Assembly (NCBI RefSeq): GCF_030464345.1
Contig: NZ_VCYH01000004.1
Location: 124,001-188,000, forward strand
DNA length: 64,000 bases
From: Methanoculleus frigidifontis
GTDB taxonomy: Archaea > Halobacteriota > Methanomicrobia > Methanomicrobiales > Methanoculleaceae
Reading direction: 5' to 3'
Shown: positions 55,407 through 64,000 of the stretch, one piece after another
Position numbering within the stretch: position 1 is the first letter of the stretch
How the letters are laid out: every line of letters starts with the position of its first letter
The notes under the pieces: generated by a model
The model's database searches: none
What the model was told of the DNA's origin: nothing
The model's input: only the letters and a program-made list of their open reading frames with translations
Position numbers and translations under genes: made by a program

Positions 55407-57347
55407 TCAGAGAAAGATCGTGAAAACGACGACGGCGATGAGGATCAGGACCGCAGCGTGCTTGACGCCCGCCCGGAGCGACGCCTCGCCCATCTCCCCG
55501 GCGATCAGCCCTGAGAAGAAGGCCTGGAGCAGGCACGTGTGGTACAGGAGCCGTTCGAAGGTCATGATCGGCGTATTTCCCATCTGGATTGCGCCGCCGA
55601 CGCCCTTGAGGCCTTCGGTGTTGATCTCGGCCAGGGCGGAGAGGAACTGGCTGTCGATGACGACGACGACGAAGAGGAAGACGAAGAAGACGAGGTAGAC
55701 GATCACCGTGTAGATGAACATCTCGGCCATCCGCTCGCGTTTCAGCACCTCGGACATCTCCGCATCGCGGGCTGCGATGTTGAGGACCTCCCCGATATCG
55801 CCGGTCATCTGGCTGGCCTTCGTGATCAGGGTGACGGTGCGGGCGATCGAGGCGGTCCGGACCCGCTCTTCAAACCGGACGAGTGCCTCGTTGATGTTCG
55901 CGCCCCACTCGATGTCCCGCTTGATCCGCTTGATCTCGTAGGTGAGGACGCCGAGGTTCGCCCGGACCAGGATCGTGATCGCCTGTGCAAGCGTCAGGCC
56001 GACCTGGTTGATGCCGGAGAGGCGGTCGAGAAAATCAGGGATTCCCGCCTCGATGCTCATCACCTTGCTCCTCCAGAGCTGGTAGAAGACGCCGAAGGGG
56101 AGCAGTATCATCAGGATGCCAAAGACGATGTGGTCGTCGATGACATCTATCAGAACCTCGATATCGGCGTACTGGGGGATCGAGAGGAGCGTCAGGCCGA
56201 CGTATACGAGTGCGATGGGCACCGTGACGTAGAATGTCCGCGACGGCTCGATGAGGAATGTCTGGAGGGGGTGGCGGAAGAATTCCCGGACTTTGCGCCA
56301 CCGGTCGTAGCGCTCGAGCTGGGCAAAGAGCGGCTCTTCCCCCTCGCGCTTTTCTGTCCGGACGTCCGAGTACTCGTGGAGCCATTTCGTCCCGATATAG
56401 CGCTCGACGTTCTCGGATTTGATCGAGATCATGTCGATGAAGAGGATAAAGACGAGCGAACCCAGGGGGATGAGCATGTAGGTCACGACCGAGAGCTCCA
56501 TGATCGGCGCCGTGCCCATGAAGCCCATGACGACCATGATGATGATGATGAAGAGCGGGCCGGCCACAAAGAGCGTGACGTACCCCTCGGCGGCAAGCTG
56601 AAGCGTGTTGAGGAACGTCTTCTGCTCGAACCGCGCCTCTTCCTGGTAAGTGCGCACCCTGGCGGCGAGGAACGTCAGGACGTCTCCGCCGCTGTCGATC
56701 ACCGATATCATGTCCTGCAGAAAATCACGCATCTTATCCGAGGGGGTGGTCTCGTGGAGGTGCTTGATGGCCGAGATCATATCGTACCCGAAATAGTCGG
56801 TATCCCGGACGATCTGCCGGAACTCGTTTGAGACCTCGCCGTAGATCGATGAGTTCTCCGCGACCGACCGGAAGATGACCATCAGGTGGGTGCCGCCCCG
56901 CCGCATGGCGTACATGTACGAGACTGCGTTGTGGAGCAGCAGATTGATCTTCGTCGCCCGGCTGCTTTTCTGGAACGACGGATACTTCAGAAGAAAGACG
57001 TAGACCAGGGAGGAGACGACGAGGAAGATGACCAGCGCCGCGACGGCACGCAGAAGGCCGAAGGAGAGATCGGCGGGGATGATCGAGGGCACCTGGACGT
57101 TGAATACATTATAGATGCGAACGGAGAGGAGCGGCGTTAAGAAGAGATTTGCCGCAAGGTATCCGAGCACCGCCCAGAGCGCCCCCGCCAGCGCGGAGAT
57201 CAGGATCGACCGCAGGATGTAGTGGTCGAGGGTCATCCCGATCCGTGCCGCGATCATATCCTCGCGGAGGCTCCGGTACTTGATAGGGTCACGCGTGACC
57301 CACCAGTGAATCCCCTGCCGTGCCTGGGCTGCCGGTCGGAACGTCAT
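55407..57347 (-). CDS. TadC-like type II/IV pilus membrane platform protein
   Basis: Membrane platform for a type IV pilus-like machine, 646 residues. Two T2SSF domains are present. The first has AMRRGGTHLMVIFRSVAENS near 155-174 and DKMRDFLQDMISVIDSGGDV near 204-223. The second has DRLSGINQVGLTLAQAITIL near 435-454 and ITKASQMTGDIGEVLNIAAR near 510-529. Hydrophobic helices flank each (ILISALAGALWAVLGYLAA near 50; FVFLFVVVVIDSQFLSAL near 564). Two-domain platforms of this size are typical for archaea (FlaJ/EppA-type). The start is ATG 57347, two bases after the ATPase stop. No pilin gene is adjacent. Confidence 0.9.
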   Translation of the reverse strand: MTFRPAAQARQGIHWWVTRDPIKYRSLREDMIAARIGMTLDHYILRSILISALAGALWAVLGYLAANLFLTPLLSVRIYNVFNVQVPSIIPADLSFGLLRAVAALVIFLVVSSLVYVFLLKYPSFQKSSRATKINLLLHNAVSYMYAMRRGGTHLMVIFRSVAENSSIYGEVSNEFRQIVRDTDYFGYDMISAIKHLHETTPSDKMRDFLQDMISVIDSGGDVLTFLAARVRTYQEEARFEQKTFLNTLQLAAEGYVTLFVAGPLFIIIIMVVMGFMGTAPIMELSVVTYMLIPLGSLVFILFIDMISIKSENVERYIGTKWLHEYSDVRTEKREGEEPLFAQLERYDRWRKVREFFRHPLQTFLIEPSRTFYVTVPIALVYVGLTLLSIPQYADIEVLIDVIDDHIVFGILMILLPFGVFYQLWRSKVMSIEAGIPDFLDRLSGINQVGLTLAQAITILVRANLGVLTYEIKRIKRDIEWGANINEALVRFEERVRTASIARTVTLITKASQMTGDIGEVLNIAARDAEMSEVLKRERMAEMFIYTVIVYLVFFVFLFVVVVIDSQFLSALAEINTEGLKGVGGAIQMGNTPIMTFERLLYHTCLLQAFFSGLIAGEMGEASLRAGVKHAAVLILIAVVVFTIFL

Positions 57348-57349
57348 TG

Positions 57350-59299
57350 TCAATACATCCTGGCGATAGCGCTCAGGTCATCGAGAGCATCGATGACCTT
57401 CATCCGGTCGATGGCGTAGGCCTGAATGATCCGGGAGACAGCAATATAATCGGTGATCCCCTGGTCCCGCATCGCCTCGAGGATGCGCCTCCGAGCCCCG
57501 ATCTCCTCGTCGAGCTGCTCCCGCGTCCACCCGCGAAACTCGATGATCTCGTTGTAGATCCGCGACCGCCCGGTGAATGAGAAGGTGTCGGAGACCGGGT
57601 CGTACTCGAAGACGTTGTTCACCTGAAGATTACCGGTGATCGGGTCGATGCCGGCGACTTCGACGATCTCTTGGCAGCGCCTGACCCGTTCACGCCCCTG
57701 GTAGATGAGCGCCTGGACGCTGACGACGTCGAGCGCCTGGATCATGTTCCGCGGGACGTTGAGCGGAGAACTCTCCAGCCGGTGGATTGCCGCGTCGACA
57801 CCGCCCGCGTGCATCGTGGAGAAGGTGGTGTGGCCGGTGTTCATTGCCTGGAAGAGCGTCTGCGCCTCCTGGCCGCGGACCTCGCCGACCAGGATATACT
57901 CGGGGCGCTGCCGCATCGCCGCCTTCAGGAGATCGAACATGCTGATCGTCGCGCCGAGACCCTCACTCACCGCTTCGCGGGTGACGCTCGCGATCCAGTT
58001 CTCGTGGTACAGGGTGATCTCACGGGTATCCTCGATCGAGACGACTTTGGCGAGCGGCGGGATGAAGAGCGAGACCGCGTTTAAGGACGTCGTCTTCCCG
58101 GATGCGGTGCCTCCGATGAAGATCAGGCTCCGGTTGTTCTCGATCGCCATCCAGAAGTAGACCAGCGCCTCGATGTCGAAGGTGCCCGACTGGATAAGCT
58201 CGACGGGGGTGAACGGCACCTCGCGGAACTTCCGGATCGTGAACGAGGTTCCCCGGGTGGTGACTTCGGTCCCGAGGGTCAGCTGCAGACGGGAGCCGTC
58301 CGGCAGTGTTGCGTCCAGCATCGGGTTCCCGACCGAGATGTGTTTCCCGGACCGCTGAGCAAGGGTGATGGCGAGGGAGTTTAAGGCCGATTCTTCGAAG
58401 AATATATTCGTCTTGATGTTGCGGTAGCGGCGGTGGTACAGAAAGATGGGGATCCCGATGCCGTCGCAGGAGATATCCTCGATCATCGGGTCTTTCATCA
58501 GTGCGTTGATACGTGACCAGCCGAGGAAGTTGCGCTCGATATAGTACTGCAGTTTGAATATCGAGTCTCGGTCAAGCACGAGGCCGTACTCTTTCAGGAG
58601 ACCCTGCACCTTCTCAAAGAGCACCCGCCGCCGATCGCCCGCCATCTCGTCCTCGGAGAGGATCAGCACGTCCCGCAGATCTTCGAAGATGCGTTCGAGG
58701 AGTTCGTACTCGAACTCCGACAGCACCGGTTCGGAGAGGAGGTACTCGTCCTGGTTCGTGTTCCGGTTCCGGCCGATACAGACCTCGGAAAGCCCTTCCT
58801 CTATCCAGTAACGATCAATCTCGGCATAGTCCGGAGGCACGGCGGCGCGAACCAGATAGCCGTGCCTCCGTGGGTCGTACTCCTCGACGCCTTCTTTCTT
58901 CTGAAGGGCGGCCGTACCTTTCGCAACGGCCGGCGCCGCCGGAACGAGGGTCCTGAGGCGCACCAGGATGCTTGCGAGGAGATTGCCCGGTTCTGCAGCG
59001 GTATCCGAAGGCTCGAGGTAGGGGAGCAGCTCTTTCGGGACGGTAAACTCGGTGTCGGGCAGATCCGGTACGCCGAGTTCTGACCGGTAGTTATACGACG
59101 TCGCCGGAAGGTCGCTCGCCGTTCCGGGAACCGCGTCGGCACCGGCAGAAGCCTCCGTCGCACCGTCGCCCGGGAGGAGGCCTGCCGGGTGCTGCTCCGG
59201 TGCCCCGGAAAAAGTGTCCGATACCTGCTGGTCGTCATCCGGAAACGGAGACTCTAACGGCTCGTGCGGAATCTTTCTGGAATCGTCATCGTGATGCAT
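57350..59299 (-). CDS. TadA/VirB11-type secretion ATPase
   Basis: Hexameric motor ATPase for pilus or secretion, 649 residues. An acidic disordered N-terminal region (about 1-120) precedes the N-terminal domain. The motor core has Walker A FIGGTASGKTTSLNAVSLFI near 408-427, the Asp box VVSIEDTREITLYHENWIAS near 432-451, Walker B RPEYILVGEVRGQEAQTLFQ near 479-498 and His box MNTGHTTFSTMHAGG near 500-514. Start ATG 59299 follows GGAGAG. It pairs with the platform protein next to it. It could be a FlaI-type or adhesive-pilus motor; no archaellin genes are near. Confidence 0.92.
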   Translation of the reverse strand: MHHDDDSRKIPHEPLESPFPDDDQQVSDTFSGAPEQHPAGLLPGDGATEASAGADAVPGTASDLPATSYNYRSELGVPDLPDTEFTVPKELLPYLEPSDTAAEPGNLLASILVRLRTLVPAAPAVAKGTAALQKKEGVEEYDPRRHGYLVRAAVPPDYAEIDRYWIEEGLSEVCIGRNRNTNQDEYLLSEPVLSEFEYELLERIFEDLRDVLILSEDEMAGDRRRVLFEKVQGLLKEYGLVLDRDSIFKLQYYIERNFLGWSRINALMKDPMIEDISCDGIGIPIFLYHRRYRNIKTNIFFEESALNSLAITLAQRSGKHISVGNPMLDATLPDGSRLQLTLGTEVTTRGTSFTIRKFREVPFTPVELIQSGTFDIEALVYFWMAIENNRSLIFIGGTASGKTTSLNAVSLFIPPLAKVVSIEDTREITLYHENWIASVTREAVSEGLGATISMFDLLKAAMRQRPEYILVGEVRGQEAQTLFQAMNTGHTTFSTMHAGGVDAAIHRLESSPLNVPRNMIQALDVVSVQALIYQGRERVRRCQEIVEVAGIDPITGNLQVNNVFEYDPVSDTFSFTGRSRIYNEIIEFRGWTREQLDEEIGARRRILEAMRDQGITDYIAVSRIIQAYAIDRMKVIDALDDLSAIARMY

Positions 59300-59492
59300 G
59301 AACTCATCTCTCCGTTCGCTCATCCGGAACACATCGGCGCCCGGGTGCCGGGTGACCGCCCCCTTCCCCGCAAGCGCGAAGAGCTTCGGCACCGGTGCGG
59401 AGGGGCGCGCCCCGGGTCTCTTCCTCGCCGGGTATGGCGACACCGCTGCAGTATCTCTATTGTGTGTGGGAATGTCTCACTATAAAAATTCT

Positions 59493-59502
59493 CCTTTTAT
59501 AA
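59493..59502 (-). promoter_or_regulatory. TATA box upstream of the pilus-motor genes
   Basis: Minus-strand TTATAAAAGG lies in the divergent AT-rich region. It is 194 bases before ATG 59299, so the leader would be long (about 165 bases). Confidence 0.45.
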
Positions 59503-59551
59503 TCATGGCGATATTTTATGGGAAATTTCGATCTTCGCAAAAATATACAAA

Positions 59552-59560
59552 TATTTTATA
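59552..59560 (+). promoter_or_regulatory. TATA box of the KaiC-like pair
   Basis: TATTTTATA lies 28 bases before ATG 59588, with no ribosome binding site between. This spacing predicts a leaderless transcript. Confidence 0.6.
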
Positions 59561-59587
59561 GCACAATGCTGAAATACTACATCTATT

Positions 59588-60427
59588 ATGCCGGATCATC
59601 TCCGTGTGCGGATGCCCACCGGAATCTCGTCGCTCGACCCCGTTCTGGACGGCGGGGTGCCTCCGGGTTCGATAGTGCTCCTCTTAAGCGACCTCGGGGC
59701 GGGAAGCACCGATTTTGTATACAGTTCCATCATCTATCTCTCGCTTCTGAAAAACCAGGCCGGTAACGGAAAGCAGCACATACTGCTCCCCGAAGAGATC
59801 ACGTATATTACGTTTACCCGGATGAAAGAGGATGTCCTCAAAGATATCGCCCTCTCGTTCAGCCCCAGCATGTACGACCAGCTCGAGAAGGTGGTTGCGT
59901 TCGAAGACCTCTCGGAGCTCTACTTCGACGCCAGCATCGTTCCCCCGGGCTGGTACGGCGAAGAGGATATCTTCACCCGGCTCCAGAAGAAGCAGCGTAA
60001 AGAACAGGGTGATATGCTGGCCGATCTGTCCCATGTCTTGGGCACCCGCAGGCCGGGCAGCCTCATCGTCCTGGACTCCCTCACCGATATTGCCACGACG
60101 TACGCGGACAGAGACGCCTGGCACACGTTTATCGCCTTCCTTCGGGGCCTGCAGCGGGTCGCGAAACGATGGAACTCGACGATCTATCTGCTGCTCACGG
60201 CCGGGATCCTGGATCGGTCGAAGGAGACGGAGGTCGCCGACTGCGCCGATGCACTGCTGCTGTTCCAGTGGGAAGACGTCGGTGCGCAGCGGCGGCAGCG
60301 GATCATGTACTTCGAGAAGTTCCGGGGCGTCATGCCGCACCTCGAAGAGCGGGATCTCGTAAAGTTTGCCGTCAAGATCTCGGCGGCGAACGGGTTCGAG
60401 GTCAGAAACATACGGGTGGTCGTATGA
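59588..60427 (+). CDS. KaiC-like RecA-fold protein with degenerate Walker A
   Basis: A 279-residue RecA-superfamily protein of the archaeal KaiC/HTR-like kind. The fold shows RMPTGISSLDPVLDGGVPPG near 8-27, typical of KaiC family starts, and a Walker B-like SLIVLDSLTDIATTYADRD near 158-176. The P-loop position reads LLLSDLGAGSTDFVYS: the GxxGxGK[ST] Lys is replaced by Ser/Thr-Asp, so ATP hydrolysis is unlikely. The stop overlaps the next start (ATGA). It is probably a regulatory or structural partner of the intact protein that follows. Confidence 0.85.
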   Translation: MPDHLRVRMPTGISSLDPVLDGGVPPGSIVLLLSDLGAGSTDFVYSSIIYLSLLKNQAGNGKQHILLPEEITYITFTRMKEDVLKDIALSFSPSMYDQLEKVVAFEDLSELYFDASIVPPGWYGEEDIFTRLQKKQRKEQGDMLADLSHVLGTRRPGSLIVLDSLTDIATTYADRDAWHTFIAFLRGLQRVAKRWNSTIYLLLTAGILDRSKETEVADCADALLLFQWEDVGAQRRQRIMYFEKFRGVMPHLEERDLVKFAVKISAANGFEVRNIRVVV

Positions 60428-61119
60428 GTATAAAACGGGTGAAACTCGGGATTGAAGGCCTCGATGCCATGCTCTCCGGCGGCCTTCTGGAGCAGAGCAT
60501 CTGTGCCGTCGTCGGAACATACGGCACCGGGAAGACAACGGTTGCTCTGCAGTTCGTCTACGAAGGTCTGCAGAAGGGCGAAAAGGTCATCTACATCAGC
60601 CTTGAGGAGCGTGAAGATTTTCTCAAGGCCACGATGCAGCAGAAGGGCTGGGACATGGAGGTCTACGCCGATTCGTTCTACCTCATCCGGCTCGACCCGA
60701 CCGATTTCAACATCGCCATCAGCAGCATCAAAAACGAGCTGCCGTCCCTGATCCGGGATGTCGGGGCGAGCCGCGTCGTCATCGACCCGATATCCCTCTT
60801 CGAAGGGCTCTTCGAGGACGAATCGGTCAGAAGGAAGGAGATGTTCAGGTTCATCGAGACGATGCGGGACGAGGCCTGCACGCTCATTCTGACGAGCGAG
60901 ACCGACAAAAGCGACCAGTACACCAGCAAATACGGGCTCGTCGAGTACCTCTCCGATACGGTGATCCTCCTGCGCTACGTCCGGCCTACCAACATCGCGG
61001 AGGTGCACCTCGCGCTGGAGGTCGTGAAGATGCGCCGGTCGGCGCATTCACGCGAGATCAAGCCCTTCGAGATCCTCCAGGATCAGGTGATGGTCTACTC
61101 CGAGGCGAACGTCTTTTAG
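60424..61119 (+). CDS. KaiC-domain ATPase
   Basis: A 231-residue single-domain KaiC/RAD55-type ATPase. Start GIEGLDAMLSGGLLEQSICA near 9-28; Walker A VVGTYGTGKTTVALQFVYEG near 29-48; the Glu pair IYISLEEREDFLKATMQQKG near 58-77; Walker B SRVVIDPISLFEGLFED near 116-132; C-terminal strand VVKMRRSAHSREIKPFEI near 200-217. It is co-translated with the degenerate partner. The archaellum protein FlaH is of the same fold and works with a FlaI/FlaJ pair, so a link to the divergent pilus-motor genes is possible but unproven. Confidence 0.9.
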   Translation: MSIKRVKLGIEGLDAMLSGGLLEQSICAVVGTYGTGKTTVALQFVYEGLQKGEKVIYISLEEREDFLKATMQQKGWDMEVYADSFYLIRLDPTDFNIAISSIKNELPSLIRDVGASRVVIDPISLFEGLFEDESVRRKEMFRFIETMRDEACTLILTSETDKSDQYTSKYGLVEYLSDTVILLRYVRPTNIAEVHLALEVVKMRRSAHSREIKPFEILQDQVMVYSEANVF

Positions 61120-61379
61120 ACCGGGATCCCGAGCAGGTGGAGCAGGACGAGGATGAGTGCTCCGGCCAGTCCGCCAAATGCGCAGATGAGTACGGTGACG
61201 AGGTTTATCCCGATATCGGGAGCGCCGAACCAGCTCAGCACCTGAAAGACGTTTAAGAGGTAGAGCGTGATGAGCCCGACGACCGCGTTGATGACGAGTG
61301 TCATGGCTTTCTTCAGCAGAAAGTAGATCGTCGCCGCAATGGCTATCGCGAGAATAATAGTGATGATCGCTTCTATCAT
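61116..61379 (-). CDS. BofA-like membrane protein
   Basis: An 87-residue membrane protein with three hydrophobic segments: IITIILAIAIAATIYFLLKK near 5-24, TLVINAVVGLITLYLLNVFQ near 27-46 and LVTVLICAFGGLAGALILVL near 60-79. The length and pattern match the SigmaK-processing regulator BofA family, which has archaeal members of unknown role. ATG 61379 is used; GTG 61382 overlaps the tldE stop. Its stop overlaps the end of the convergent KaiC gene. Confidence 0.8.
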   Translation of the reverse strand: MIEAIITIILAIAIAATIYFLLKKAMTLVINAVVGLITLYLLNVFQVLSWFGAPDIGINLVTVLICAFGGLAGALILVLLHLLGIPV

Positions 61380-61381
61380 CA

Positions 61382-62674
61382 CTATGTACCAACGATATGC
61401 TGATTATTAAACCGTATGGATGGGAGTATCAATCGTCCGACAATCCGCGAGTCTTCCCCGAGTCCGTCGACGCTCCTGAGCATCTCGAAGAGATTGCCGG
61501 CGAACATCGCCGTCCTGATCGGGTCGCCCGCCACGCCGTCCTCTATCCAGTAGGCGTTGGAGACCTCGATCGAGAAGTCGCCCGAGAACGGATTTGCCGT
61601 ATGGGCGCCGACGACAGTGTGGACGAAGATCGCCCGCTCGTCGTCGACCCGTGTCCGCGGGCCGTCCACCACCAGGTTGTGCAGGCCGATCGCGGGCGCC
61701 CCACCGGCGCCGGAGCGGGTAGCGCTTCCCGTCGAGTCCTCGCCGTAGCGGTACGCCGTCTTCAGGTCGTAGGCGAAGCACCGGAGTTCGCCGTCCCTGA
61801 CGAAATCGAGCTGCTGTGTGGGGACGCCTTCGCCGTCCCAGCAGGTGCTTCCCATGCCCCGGGCAAAGGGATCGTCGACGATCGAGAGGGACTCGTCCAT
61901 GCACTGCTCCCCGAGCTTGCCCGCCAGGTACGACCGTCCCGCCTTCACGTTCCTCCCCGAGAGTGCAGGAACCAGGATCGTTCCGATGAGCTGGGCCGCG
62001 GCGATCGGTGAGAGGACGACGTCGTACCGGCCGGTCAGGATCTCCTGCCCGCCGACCGAGTGGGATGCCAGAAACGCCGCCTGCTCGCCGACGCTCCGCG
62101 GATCGATATCAGCGGTGAACGGAGATGCGGCAAACTCGTATCCGGTGGAATGCTCCCGGATTGCCTCGAGCGAGACGCTGGCGCTCGTCCGCTCCATGCC
62201 GTAGAGCACGCCGCTGCTGTTTGCGATGGTGAGATGCGATCGGGCAAGGTCCGCGCCGCCGCCGGCCACATCGACCGGATACTCCGCCGCTCCCTCGAGA
62301 AGCCTGGCGATGAGATCGGCAGCGCCCCCGGCATCGACGACCAGCTCCCGGTCGGCCGACGGAGCGGTGCTGACGATATCGGCGGGCTTCGGGAGGCCGT
62401 GCCATTCCTGCGGCGTGGCGATACGCCCGCTGGCGAGGGCGGCGTCCAGGCACTCCCGCCACTTCGCAGGGTCGCTGGTGCTGGATATGCCGATCCGCCC
62501 GTCCTTGATCGTGCGGATGGCGACCGCCCATTCCCGCGAGGCTTCGGCGGCACCGATGATCGACTGCTTGATCTCGGCGGAGATGCTGCTCCCCCGTACG
62601 TAGAAGACCTCGACCTCGTCTGCGTGGTGCCGGCCCTCCCGGATGATGTCGTCGATCAGGTACTCGCCCTTCAT
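61382..62674 (-). CDS. tldE: TldE/PmbA-family protease subunit
   Basis: Partner subunit of the TldD/TldE metalloprotease, which degrades unfolded peptides into the active site formed with TldD. 430 residues. Features: DEVEVFYVRGSSISAEIKQS near 19-38, TTPQEWHGLPKPADI region near 88-100, GRYDVVLSPIAAAQLIGTIL near 214-233, GSTCWDGEGVPTQQLDFV near 275-292 and SGDFSIEVSNAYWIEDGVAG near 368-387. It lacks the HExxxH motif, as expected for TldE. It overlaps the tldD stop by four bases. Confidence 0.93.
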   Translation of the reverse strand: MKGEYLIDDIIREGRHHADEVEVFYVRGSSISAEIKQSIIGAAEASREWAVAIRTIKDGRIGISSTSDPAKWRECLDAALASGRIATPQEWHGLPKPADIVSTAPSADRELVVDAGGAADLIARLLEGAAEYPVDVAGGGADLARSHLTIANSSGVLYGMERTSASVSLEAIREHSTGYEFAASPFTADIDPRSVGEQAAFLASHSVGGQEILTGRYDVVLSPIAAAQLIGTILVPALSGRNVKAGRSYLAGKLGEQCMDESLSIVDDPFARGMGSTCWDGEGVPTQQLDFVRDGELRCFAYDLKTAYRYGEDSTGSATRSGAGGAPAIGLHNLVVDGPRTRVDDERAIFVHTVVGAHTANPFSGDFSIEVSNAYWIEDGVAGDPIRTAMFAGNLFEMLRSVDGLGEDSRIVGRLILPSIRFNNQHIVGT

Positions 62675-63996
62675 GATCCGCGTCCTCCGAGCATTGCGTT
62701 TTTGAGGAGGAGGTGCGGCGCACCGTCGCTCACCGGCACGCTCTGCCCGCCTTTCCCGCAGTATCCGGGATGCATCTTCCTATCGTTCCCGATGAGGACG
62801 ATGTCGTGGAGTGTCCGCAGGATCTCTCCCGAGAGCGAGACGTCCCGGACCATCCGGGTCTTCTCGCCGTTCTCGATGAGGTAGCCGTACTCCGCGTTGA
62901 ACTGGAAGACACCGCGGCCGGGATCGACCTGGCCGCCGCGTGACCCGATCAGCAGGATGCCGTCTCTGCACTCGTCCATGATCTCCTCGTAGGTCGCATC
63001 ACCGTTCTCGATGAAGGTGTTGCTCATCCTGACCTGCGGAGCGGCGCCGTGTTCGGCGCGGGCGTGCCCGGCGATGCCGTCGCCGACGGCGGCGAGCGTC
63101 TCCCGGTTGTGGAGATACGCCTGCAGGACGCCGCCGCTGATGATCTCGGTCCTCTCCGGCTTCACGCCCTCGGCGTCAACCGGGTCGAACCCGAACCCGG
63201 GGAGGGAAGGATCATCCACGATGACGAGACCCTCGCAGCCGATCGTCTCACCGATCTTCCCTTTCAGGACGGAGTTACCTTCCCGGACGAGGTCGCCCTC
63301 GCTCGCGTGCCCGACCGCCTCGTGGGTGAAGACCCCGGCGAGCTCGGGGTCGAGGACGGCCTTCGTCGCCCCGCCCTTCGCAAGCCCCGCACCGAGCAGG
63401 TCGACCGCAGTCTCCCCGGCTTTTTGCCCGAGACCCTGTTTGTCCCGGAGATTAAACCCACCGGTGATATGATCGCGTTCGCTCCCCATCTGCATCACCC
63501 CGTTCCGGGAGGCGACCGCAACCACCGAAAAACCGCTCCTGACAGTCTCGTACGACATCTCGCTCCCGCTGGAGTCCATGAACCGGACGTGGTCGATCCC
63601 CTCCGTATACCGGGCACGGGTGTTCACCACCTCGGGGAGGCGGGCAGCGGCCTCGATCTCGGCAAGGAGACGGGTCTTCTCCTCGAGATCGACGTTCCGG
63701 GGGTCTTCCCGGAGCGGCGGGGACGCGAGGAGTCCCCGGGGGGCGGGAGCAAGATCGACCCGGTCCTCCGTGATCCCGGCAAGCGGCACGGCCTCGGCGA
63801 CGATCGCTTCGACCGCCCTGCGGGAATCGAGATCGACGTGGTCGAGGACGAGAATACCCCATCCCGCTGGCCCGAGCACCCGGACGACGGTCTTGTCAAA
63901 AAAGGATGTGCCTGCGGATTCGACCACCCCGTCGTCGACTTCTATCTGGGTGACCTCGCCCCGCACGCACCGTATATCATAGTAGCGTGGCTCCAT
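62671..63996 (-). CDS. tldD: TldD-family zinc metalloprotease subunit
   Basis: Catalytic subunit of the TldD/TldE protease, 441 residues. The zinc site is THEAVGHASEGDLVREG near 225-241, with HExxxH and a later Cys in the PGYCGKGGQSVPV stretch near 411-423. Also RARYTEGIDHVRFMDSSGSE near 125-144 and GLVIVDDPSLPGFGFDPVDA near 255-274. Start ATG 63996 is four bases from the window edge, so regulation upstream cannot be seen. Confidence 0.94.
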   Translation of the reverse strand: MEPRYYDIRCVRGEVTQIEVDDGVVESAGTSFFDKTVVRVLGPAGWGILVLDHVDLDSRRAVEAIVAEAVPLAGITEDRVDLAPAPRGLLASPPLREDPRNVDLEEKTRLLAEIEAAARLPEVVNTRARYTEGIDHVRFMDSSGSEMSYETVRSGFSVVAVASRNGVMQMGSERDHITGGFNLRDKQGLGQKAGETAVDLLGAGLAKGGATKAVLDPELAGVFTHEAVGHASEGDLVREGNSVLKGKIGETIGCEGLVIVDDPSLPGFGFDPVDAEGVKPERTEIISGGVLQAYLHNRETLAAVGDGIAGHARAEHGAAPQVRMSNTFIENGDATYEEIMDECRDGILLIGSRGGQVDPGRGVFQFNAEYGYLIENGEKTRMVRDVSLSGEILRTLHDIVLIGNDRKMHPGYCGKGGQSVPVSDGAPHLLLKNAMLGGRGS

Positions 63997-64000
63997 ACGG

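Overview
The window is a stretch of a high-GC euryarchaeal methanogen chromosome, most like Methanomicrobiales (Methanoculleus or a close relative). The evidence is RNA polymerase genes split into B'/B'' and A'/A'', a nine-gene A-type ATP synthase operon, archaeal NusA and L30e, an archaeal CCA-adding enzyme, a subunit of the F420-hydrogenase beta family inside a split archaeal glutamate synthase, TATA-box promoters with GGTGA/GGAGG ribosome binding sites, and a PGF-type C-terminal surface anchor. The genus is an inference; no 16S gene is present.

Layout. 1-4257: end of a CBS-domain gene, then on the minus strand four tandem PEBP-family genes, a phosphoribosyltransferase, TrmO and RNase HI. 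4514-10498 (plus): an Mrp/NBP35 Fe-S carrier ATPase with a small partner, a Fe-S protein, a 760-base stretch without a convincing gene, a lipoprotein alpha/beta hydrolase and a beta-propeller surface protein. 10541-20369: a nitrogen-assimilation island with an FMN glutamate synthase, glnA, a four-gene split glutamate synthase (amidotransferase, Fe-S/FMN synthase, GXGXG domain, F420-type oxidoreductase subunit), amt and glnK. Matching GGAA-N6-TTCT sites next to the TATA boxes of glnA and amt suggest shared NrpR-type nitrogen control. 20492-29051: CCA-adding enzyme and 2'-5' RNA ligase, divergent from a glutaredoxin-like NrdH, an anaerobic ribonucleotide reductase NrdD carrying two inteins, and a DUF1786 protein. 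29062-30798: a Thr/Pro-repeat surface protein. 31055-39289: the RNA polymerase operon rpoH-B2-B1-A1-A2-rpl30e-nusA. 39370-43482: tRNA-Lys, a PsiE-like membrane protein, a response regulator with a roadblock protein, a MinD ATPase with a tiny membrane coiled-coil partner, tRNA-Pro and a DUF89 protein. 43483-45024: an AT-rich non-coding stretch and a dead dam-type methylase. 45096-54609: pgk, then the ATP synthase operon H-I-K-E-C-F-A-B-D. 54655-63996: two small proteins, a TadC/TadA-type pilus motor pair, two KaiC-like RecA-fold proteins, a BofA-like membrane protein and TldE/TldD.

The observations most worth following are: the NrdD extein lacks any visible zinc ribbon or glycyl-radical loop while keeping two endonuclease-type inteins at conserved cysteines; the four PEBP copies lose the ligand-pocket residues step by step; the glutamate synthase cluster carries a built-in F420-type electron-input subunit; two symmetric DNA elements flank the divergent thpR/nrdH region; the dam pseudogene has a Trp-to-amber change plus a frameshift; and a KaiC-like protein without a Walker A lysine is coupled to an intact one beside a pilus motor. 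No CRISPR array, IS element, prophage or rRNA gene was seen.
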